Below are positions 1 to 9,700 of a stretch of DNA of 24,796 nt, piece after piece. The notes below the pieces were generated by a model. That model searched no databases, was not told the DNA's origin, and was given only the letters and a program-made list of their open reading frames with translations. Location: positions 1 to 24,796 of the forward strand of contig CAVBBU010000019.1 of assembly GCA_963593765.1 (NCBI GenBank), read 5' to 3'. The position numbers and the translations under genes were made by a program. This DNA is from CAVBBU01 sp963593765 (GTDB lineage Bacteria > Bacillota > Clostridia > Lachnospirales > Lachnospiraceae). Each line of letters opens with the position of its first letter. Position 1 is the first letter of the stretch.

Positions 1-719
1 CTGCTACTACTTGTGCAGGTCGACAAAGTAAGTATCCTCGTATCTGTATCAATCTGCTGATTTGTATCGATACTGCTCATTGCTTTTGATAGCTTGATAA
101 AATCTGATTTATCCTTTGAAGTGGTAAATGACAGCTTATAGGCTGATGGCTTTAGCTCCGAAATGTTTTTAGAATAAGAGCTATATATTTGATATATCCG
201 CTCTTTCCCATCCCTTGGATAAAAAATCACAAGAGGATGCTCGTTGTAAAATTCTATACTTGTATATTTTTTTAGGATATGAAACATAGTTCCTACTCTC
301 ATATTATGCCCATAAATAATAATATTAAAATCATCTATAGAATTATTTTTGCAATCCATAAATATACAGCCTGCATAGGAATATTCCCCTTTTGCATTAT
401 GATGAAGATAATCCTCGTTATCACTACTTTTATAAACAGGATAGCTTAGCCTTGTATCTGGAATTTGAATCCAGCCTATATAATCATTATTTTGCTTATA
501 TAAGGCTTTATGGTCTACATTTAAAATATGCCATTTAGAAAAAAGCTTTTGCGATTTCGTATTGTCAAACGTATATTCGTTTTTTATATATTCTGATTCC
601 AATATACTTTTCATATATTGAATCCCCCAGTATGCCTCATAGCAAATGCAGGCAAAAAGGCTTATAAAAAGAATTACATTAATTAAATCTATTCTTCCTT
701 TCAGATTATGCCTATTCAT
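1..719 (-). CDS. srtB: Class B sortase (3' end beyond window edge)
   Basis: Transpeptidase that cleaves a sorting signal and links the surface protein to the cell wall or to another subunit; it acts outside the membrane. Translating the minus strand from the ATG at 717-719 gives 239 codons before the window ends. An N-terminal membrane anchor lies at about residues 12-30. The sortase B core follows: IGWIQIPDT at 81-89, the catalytic His in YGHNM (H138) and the catalytic Cys in TLSTCT (C235). The family's catalytic Arg would lie shortly after, outside the window. The ATG overlaps the last codons of the giant adhesin gene (8 shared bases), with an AAGGAAG ribosome site 7 bases upstream inside that gene, so translation is probably coupled. 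The adhesin is its likely substrate; this is inferred from the overlap. Confidence 0.93.
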   Translation of the reverse strand, partial: MNRHNLKGRIDLINVILFISLFACICYEAYWGIQYMKSILESEYIKNEYTFDNTKSQKLFSKWHILNVDHKALYKQNNDYIGWIQIPDTRLSYPVYKSSDNEDYLHHNAKGEYSYAGCIFMDCKNNSIDDFNIIIYGHNMRVGTMFHILKKYTSIEFYNEHPLVIFYPRDGKERIYQIYSSYSKNISELKPSAYKLSFTTSKDKSDFIKLSKAMSSIDTNQQIDTDTRILTLSTCTSSS

Positions 720-3700
720 AAAAATGCTTCCTTCTTCTTTTTCTAATAAGTATAGCTGCTGCTGACAGTAAGCCTATACCTGCTGCCGGAAGAAGTAGTG
801 CAAAGTCTCCGGTTTTTGGAATCCAAGGAATTTCTACATCTGCATCCTTATCATTAGTCCATACCATAAGTTCTGCATTAATATAATGCTCATCTACTGT
901 AATATATTTTTTCTCATCGGACAGCTTATAGCCTGTCGGTGCTTTAGTTTCTTCTATATAATACTCTCCATAATGAATATAGCTAAAGCATGCTACCCCG
1001 TCCTCTCCTGATGTAGCCTTTGATACCGCAGTTCCGTCTAATGTATATAAGGTAAATTCAGCATCCTTAAGCCTTTTTGTTAGGTCGCCCGAATCAAGCT
1101 TGATTATATTTATCTTTGCATAATCATCTACTGCCATAATGCTTCCATCTGTCAGCTTTCCTTTTTCATCTATAGTTATATATACCTTGTCCGGATTTAA
1201 TGAATATCCGCTAGGTGCAGAAATTTCCTTATAATAATATCTTCCTGCCTCGTTATAGCCTAGTCTAACGCTTCCTGATACGTCTGTAGTTCCTTCCGAT
1301 ATCTTAGTTCCATCATCTGTATAAATTCCATATACCGCATCTGCAACCATCTGACTGTCTGGATTTTCTTTAACTATTACTATACTCTTATTTGGTTCTG
1401 GCGTAGTATCTCCGCCACCACCGCCGCCGCCTGATGACCTAGCGTAGTTAGCGAATGTAAATACCTGCTTAGTTGTTGCATCGTCAAGTACTTCTATCTG
1501 AATATCTTCGCCTATCTTGTAGCCCTTTGGTGCAGATACCTCGTGTATCCAGTAAATTCCTGCATCAAGACCATACATCTTATAACCTTCGGTATCTGAT
1601 GAAGTCCACTCGTAAAGCACTGTGTCCTTAGCTTCGTTTAGAAGCTGCATCTTAGCTCCTGCAACTAACGAAGTGGTGCTTCCCTTAACCTTATCTACTT
1701 CAACTATAGATGAAGCATCATACATGGTTACTGTCGGTGTCTCTAAGGTATTGTGTACTATCTCAAAGTCTATACTATCTGCTAATACCCAGTTACCCTC
1801 TGGCGTTCTAGTCTCTGTTAGTCTGTACTTGCCATCTGGAATACCTGTTATATATGTTGGTTGTTCCCCTGATATAAACTCAGTATAAAGCGTTAGAGTT
1901 TCCTTCTTGGTTCTCTCATCTACTTCTACTCTATCTATTCTTAGGCTTGCACCTGGCAGCTCGTCACCTGATGATAGTATCTTCTTACTTATAATTACCT
2001 GATTTTGCTTGTTTTTAGCATCGTACTGATAAGGAATTATAGAAGTAGCATCATCTACATAAGTAAACTGGAACTCATGACTTCCAGATAGCATATAGCC
2101 TTCTGGTGCATCAATCTCCTCTATTACATATGTAAATGCGTTAAACTTACCGCTTGTGTCCATCCAGCCGATAGGAACATTCTTTGTTGCTACAATCTTA
2201 CCATCAGCCTTTGTTGTAAGTGTTTCTACTAGCTCTCCTGTGTCCTTATTAGTAAATGTAAATGTTGCATTAGGAAGAAGTAAGTCTAGGTTGTCTATAT
2301 CATGCTTTATGATTGTTAGCTTGCCATCAGGTATCTCATCTATCATTTCGCTATACTGGATTACTCCTGTATCTGAAACGGTGAAGTCCACCACTACTGA
2401 CTGCAAGAAACCATAAGGCGTTGTCTTTTCTTCTAGCTTGTACTTACCCTCTGGGATATTTGTTATCCTATGAGCCTTTGGAGTTTTGTCCTCGTTAAAG
2501 CCATCAGAGCCACTAATCCACTCTTCTACCTTTTCAGAAGAACCATCGTCATTTATCTTCCAAACAATGAGCGTTGCTCCATCTACTTCACTACCACCAG
2601 TTACATTTACCTTAGATAAATCTATCTTTAGTGGTATATCAACCATCTTAAATACATTTATCGTTTCGGTATTATTGTTTGCATCTGTTCTTCTTTCAAT
2701 GTACGGATTTGAAAGCTCCTTTAAAGCCTCATCATCAAGGACTTCATGTCTTCCTACATCATCTACATATATAAGAACTGGCTGTGCTGTTGCGTAGCCC
2801 TCTGGCGTACCTTTCTTTACTTCTCCTGCATCCTTGTATGTTTCTGTTACTACATAATAACCTACAGGCAGATAATGGAATCGTGTTGCTCCTGTCTCTG
2901 TTACATAATAGTAAGCGTTTGTCTTTGTATTTCCTGATGATAGCTCTACAGATAGGTTATCTATATAGTGAATATCATAATTATAAGCTATATAGCTATC
3001 TCCATACTCATTTGTTGCAGTATGTCTTGTTAATGCTACCTCTAGTCCATCTGATGTATCCCATGAGCAAAGGAAGTTATCTTCGCTATAGCTTGGCATT
3101 GATACAGTCTTTCTTATTAGCTCTGTCTTGTTACTATGAACAGCTGGCGAACCGTCTTCACTTAGTAGAGTTGCCGGATCGTATGAAAGAGCCGTTTTGT
3201 CGCTATTAAGCGGAATTGTTATTGTTCCCTCATAGGTTGTTCCATTCCATCTGATGTTCTTCTTATCTGTCTTTGTTAGTAAGTAGTCTTGTGAACCCTT
3301 TATTACCCATGTAGTATAAACGCTATCATAAACCTGGGCATTAATACCTGGAATAGTATCTCTTTCCTCAAATATAGGATTGCCATTGCCATCCACATTT
3401 GCCTTATAAAGACTAAGCCTTGCTGAATGATCTGATGAAAGTACTTCTCCTGTGTCAGCATCAAGCTTAACTATCTCTGTTGCGGTATAATCATCTTCCA
3501 TCTTAAAGGTCTGCACATTGCCGTCTTCTGCTACATATATCTCAAGAGCTTCTGACTGTACATAACCCTGATTATAAGGTGTAATGGTTTCCTCAAAGAT
3601 GTAATAGCCTGTTGGGATATGGTCTACCCAGTGAGGCTTATTAGTCTCTATAGGCTTTCCACCCTCATACTTCATGTTGCCATCATCATCATACTCGTAG

Positions 3701-6700
3701 CCTGAAATCCATGTGGTATATACATCGCCCTTTACTAGGTGATATCCCTTTTCTGAACTATCATCTACTCTTGTAGCAGTATAGATAGTCATTGTGGCAT
3801 CCTTTATCTCGTCCTTACCAGTTATATCTATCTTAGCAAAGTTAGTCTTTGTAAAGTCATTCTGGAAGAAGAAGTGCTGCTCCCTAGATGTTTCTTCAAG
3901 GACTATACCCATATCTTTAGCCTGTATATATCCGTCACTATAAGGAACTGTTGTTTCCTCGATTATGTATGCTCCAAATGGAAGTCTTTGTATCTCGTGT
4001 GGATTTTCTGCTCCATTTGTTGTCCATATCTCGTCCTTATAGGTTACATTGCCACTTGTATAATAAAGCGGAAGTCCTACTTCATCATCGGCTGTTTCTA
4101 TATTTACATAGATATGCTCATTTGCCTTATCATCTATAGTCTGGTCTGCTGATATATTGCCATTAGTATCTACATATATATCGCCATCACCCTTGCCAGA
4201 CATTACAACTATAGACTTTGTTACTACTCTATCGTTGTTTTCGTCTGCCTCGTAAGCTATCATTCGACCATAATCATCATAGGTATAAGCCATTCCAGTT
4301 GATGAATCTGCTAGGAATACTCTATTTCCTCTTTCATCAAGTATCCATAGCTCGCCGTTTTCATCGGTTTCTGTATCAGCTGTTTCTAGGTCTACAAATA
4401 AGAGGTTCATGTTCTCATTATCGACCTTTTTAGTGTCCCAAATGTTATAGTAAGGCGGCGTTGTATCTGTTCCTGTTTTTAATATTTCAAGGTGCTGACC
4501 TGTTGCCTCTGGCGTTGCTGTTACCTTAACAGTCTTTCCATCTTCCTTAGATACTTCTATACCCTTATAGCTATGCTCGCCTGTTTTTTCTATCTGCAAA
4601 CCGTTATAAAGGGTTAATACTGCATCATTTACCTTTATACCAAAGCGTATTGCAAAGCCTGTATAACCACCTGTTTCTATATCATAAAGCGGTTTGGTAT
4701 CATATCCATCTTGCTGCTCAGAAAATGCCTCAGCCTCGGTTATTTCTACTATACTCTCAGACCACTGATCGTAGGTCTTAACTACCCTTCCTTGCCATTC
4801 CTTAGTATCAGTATTAAATGTGATATTTTCTACATCACCTCTAGCCTCTAGGTATTCCTTTCTGCCTGATATGATGTATGAAAGGCTTAGGTTATTTTTC
4901 TTAGCATACTCAAGGAATGTTTCATCTGTTCCATTTGGTAGCTTTTCGTAGGTTGTCTTACCATCTTCATCAGTCTTTACCTGCTTAACTATAGAGCCGC
5001 CCTTACCATCAACTATAAAGTCGAGTAAATCTCCCTTATCATTAGCATTAGTAAGAACTCTTGTATCAGAATTAAGCCCGTTTACATCACCTATCTTATC
5101 GTCTCCATCTTCTACCTTATGGATAAATAAATCTGATGGTGAATCCTTAATTACTATCTGTGATACATCTGTATATTCAGCAGTTGTATACTTATGGCAG
5201 GTCTGACATATATATCCATGTCTGTCTGCATCATATGCAAGACCTTTTGTTTCTCCTGTAGCTCCGCAGATAGGACACTTAGTACCCTTTGACAGTGCCT
5301 TTACAGGTGTTACATACTGATATCTTAGTGCGGTTACGCTCTTATCAGAGTTTCCTTCCTCGTAGTAGGTAGTCTTATCCTTATATACCTCAAATGCTAT
5401 AGGCTTTGACTTCTGATATCCCTCTGGTGCTTGTACCTCTACTAATACGTATGTTCCTGCTCCTAGTGGCTGATAGGTTTCTATATATCCTACCTTTTCC
5501 TTAGAGATACTTCCATCATCCTTTACTACCTCTCGCTCTGTTGAAAATGCCTTAAATATACCTACCTCAGAGCCTGAGTTATCAAGCATAAATACCTGCT
5601 CTGATTCGTCATAAACAGGGCTTGTAACAGTTCCTTTATAGGTCTTAGCCTCGCTATCCCATGTAATGTTATCTACATCACCTCTAGCCTCAAGCTCTGT
5701 TCTTGTTCCTGTTACCTCTTCGGTCTTATACTCTACATTTCCTGTTCCTGCAACACTTGTTGAGCCTGCTCCTGTTACGTCACGGCTTGTTAAGTAAAGC
5801 TTAAACAATGCTCCCTCATGGATTATGTTTTCGCCTGTCTTAGCATCTACCTTTTCTACTCTTAGCTTAGATGAATAATAGCTATTCTCCCATGGCTGCA
5901 TAGCATAAGATACATAGTTCCACTTATTCTTATCGTCTGCCTCATACTGCGGATCTCTATTTCCCCAGTTGCCTTCATCATCTATAATGCCGCCCTTAAC
6001 TGGATCTAATATAGACCAAGGAACAAGTGCCATAGAATACTTACCGTTTATGGCTCTAGTCTTTCCTGCCATAGTAGCTACGCCATTTTTAACTACGCCA
6101 TAGTCTATTACATTGCCGTCATTATCATAGTCAACCTTATAATAGATGTTATCAACTGTTCCTGCATCCTCTGAGGTTGAAGACCACTTATATCTTTCTC
6201 CTATGGTTTCATTTCCATAGGTAGTTGGCTGTACATCCCAGTCAAGACCGTACTTATATATTTCATAATCGCCATCGTTATTATGAGCCTGTATTACATT
6301 TGTTTCCTCATTAAATCTGATAGCATACTTTGCGGCAAGCTCCTCTGGTGTTTTAGAAGCCCAGTATACATACTCACCGCTTGGAGTATCATCATGTACT
6401 GTGCCGTCTGAGTCTATCTGTGGTGCATAAGGAACTTCTATCTCCTTTGGCTCGTCTATCTCATAGTGCTTATTAACTAGCTCCTCTGGTATCTGCTCTA
6501 CTACTACATAAAGTCCATAAGGAAGCCTTGCAGAAGTTCCATAGTAAAGCTGTGAGCCTGAGTTTTCGCTTGCATGAAGAGTGGTTAAATCTCCGTCCTT
6601 GTCATACTCATCTGTATCCCACTCGACTGCATATGTATCTAGCTCTGCCATCTTAGCTTCATATGCTGCTACATCTGGCGTACCATCTTCCTTTAGATAT

Positions 6701-9700
6701 CTTTCCCTATTAAATAGAGTATCGTAGTCATATGTATCGCCCTTTACATAGCCTAGCTCTTTTTCATCCTCGTATTCTGCTGCTTCACCCGAATCCTTTT
6801 CAGTTAGATAGCCGTTCTTTACAAGGTCACTTACTAGGTATGCCTTAAACTTAAAGTCCTTTACATACTTATTACCTGTACCTACATAACCACCAAAGAG
6901 AACAGTAAACGGATCTTTATGTGCTGCATACTGATTATTCGTATTATAGCTTTCCTGTGATACGTCCTTTGTTACCTTTATAGACTGCTTAATAATACGC
7001 TCTAATACAGTTAAAGGAGTGATATTCTTAGTATTTCCATCAGCTATGTTCATGTTAGGATAAGATGCTATTATCATCTGCCCTGGATATATAAGATTTA
7101 CATCCTTTACTACATATGAGCCTTCGTCTAATTCCTTAGTAGTAGCAAAGCCTATAGCACCTACGCCCTTATACTGTAATAGATAATCGTTATAATTAAC
7201 CTCTGTTCCATCTACAGTAGTAGTCTTTTGGGTTGTAGTAGCTCTTATAGTTATAGACTGCTTTGTTGTTACATCTTCCCAGTCTATATCATTATCAAAG
7301 TGGATAGTATAAGTTCCTGTAGCTGCATCATATGTAGTCTTACTATCTAATGACTCAAGTACATAATCCGAATCGCCGAATGTTACATCTTCATAATCGT
7401 ATTCCTGTTCGATTATAGGTATTCTATTACCATCTGTATCAAGTAGGTACTCGCCTGTCACATAAGTTGCATACTTATATTTAAGTTTTTCTGTTATTAA
7501 ACTATCTGTATTATCAGTTGTATCTAGTGATGCAGTTACACCTGTAGCAAGGATATAATCAGGCTTAACTATAGCTGTGCCGCCAAGCTCTGTTCCCTTA
7601 AGTGTTACATTTGATGGATCATATGAAATCCATATATGGCTCTTTACATCACCTCTACCTGTTATGGCATCTGATACATCCTTCTTAACCCATACAAGAC
7701 CTGTCTGTGATGGATTTTCATCTGTTACCTTATCATATACGCAGCTTAGGCTTGTTGTATAATCATAAAGAAGCTTTACCTTATAGCTTGAGCCTTCTGC
7801 CGTAATGCTATAAACAGTTCCTGCATTCCACATCTTGTTAGTAGCATACCAGTTGAGTATTCCCTCAACTAGCTCCTGATTAGTAGATGCATTTACAGTT
7901 ATAGTAGTCCAAGGTGAGCCAAGGTCTGTGCTGCTATCAAGACATACCTTATAGCCAAGTGTCTTTAGGGCTTCATTTGCCTTATCCTTAGCATAGGTAG
8001 TATCAGCTCTTCCTATCCAAGAAGCGTAGTCTGAATCTGTTGTCTTAACCTCAAAGCTTCTTCCTGTTAGGTAGTTTGTATTTCTCCTTATCCAAGAATA
8101 AGTAACCTCTGTTCCGTCTGGATCTACTATATAATTACCGTCTGAATCAGTTGCATATATAGGACCATTATTATCTGTCTTTATCTCGCCGCCCTTAGCT
8201 ACCTGATAGCCTGTTATCTTTTGATGGCTTCCTATTACCTGCTGCTCTGTCTTTGTTACTGTTACTATCTTAGATAGGTCAAAGGTAGTTCCCTCTGGAT
8301 ATCCAGATACAACTATATCAAAGCCATTTTCGGTCTTATAGTAATTAACATCAAACATAGTCCATGAGCCGTCCTGCTCATCAACTACTCTATATATTTC
8401 AGATACATCTATTGTTCCTGCTGCCGCTATAGCCTGAGTACCAGTTGCTCCTCTGTTTGACTCTGAAAGGTTAATTCCGCTTATAGAAAGCTCATATCCC
8501 TCTGAACGACTTAACTCTTGTACATAGTAGCTTCCAAGTATCAATGGATGTCCTATCCATGTATCCTTTGGATATTTGTTTTCTATATAAGGAGTTGACT
8601 CTGGCGTTGTTATCTCTGGACCAGTCCAGCTTATATCAGTTCTCTTTTCTATAGCACCAGTATCATAATTATATGTCATTCCTGGTACTTCGGTCATAGC
8701 CATAAATGAGGCATCACCATTTTCATCAGTTGTTGCAACTGCAACTAGGTCGCCTGCTCTATAGACTATTCCTGTCTTTCCATCAGGATGCGTAATGTTA
8801 TTTTGAGCAAACAGACCATATACTGCTCCCTCTAAGGTTGCATCGCCCTGAGTTTTAGCATATGAGCCGTCTTCATCTTCTTTAAAGAGGTCAAGGTCAC
8901 GCTTATTTATATGTACCTCACCCTCGGTTCTTCTATCGTAGATATGGAAGGTATATCCTATAGTTGTGGTATCTCCCCAAGGCTCTACATCTGGCTCATC
9001 ATCCATTTCGGCATCAGGAAGTTCATCTGATAGACCAGTTATAGGATAACCGCTTCCATCACCGCTATCATCATCACCATCTGATGTAAGAGATGGCAGA
9101 CCAACGCTTGTTAAACTTTGCAGCATAGAGCTTATGCTTGATACCATGCTATCTAGTCTTGCCTGCCTTGCATTAGATGCTGTGCTAGTGTCTAGTCCGT
9201 CATTATGCACGGTATAGTTTTTATCTATAAGAGTATATACATAGTCTCCCTCAGATAAAAGTGCATTTGTTGCATTTGATGAAGTGCTATCATCAGCAAC
9301 TGTTCCATCAAGTACGTTTCCTTCCTCGTCATAAAGTGCGTTTGAAGAGGTTGAGGTTGTAGTTGATGAAGATGTGTTTGATACTTTCTCGTTGTTATCT
9401 GATTTACTATCATTACTATCTTCATCACTATTTGTACTCTTACTTGCACTAATACTTAATGCATTAGACGTAGTTGAAGAACCTAGAGCATTATTATTAC
9501 TATTAGCTGCTTTAACTTCTTCTGACTTATTTGTTTCGTCTTCGGTATTCTTAGTATCTACTTTAATATCAGAACTGGTTTCTGCTTCGTCTTTTGTAGT
9601 AGTCTCTGCTACGGTTTCTTTAGTGCTTGATATAGTATTTACTGAATTAGATACAGTTGCTGACTTATTATTATTTGTAGTTGTAGCTGTATTATCAGTA

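Noticed and set aside
9225..9449. A 74-codon same-strand frame inside the adhesin linker
   Set aside because: It is a frame-shifted reading of the low-complexity Ser/Asn region and gives Gln/Leu/Met-rich nonsense with no start signals.
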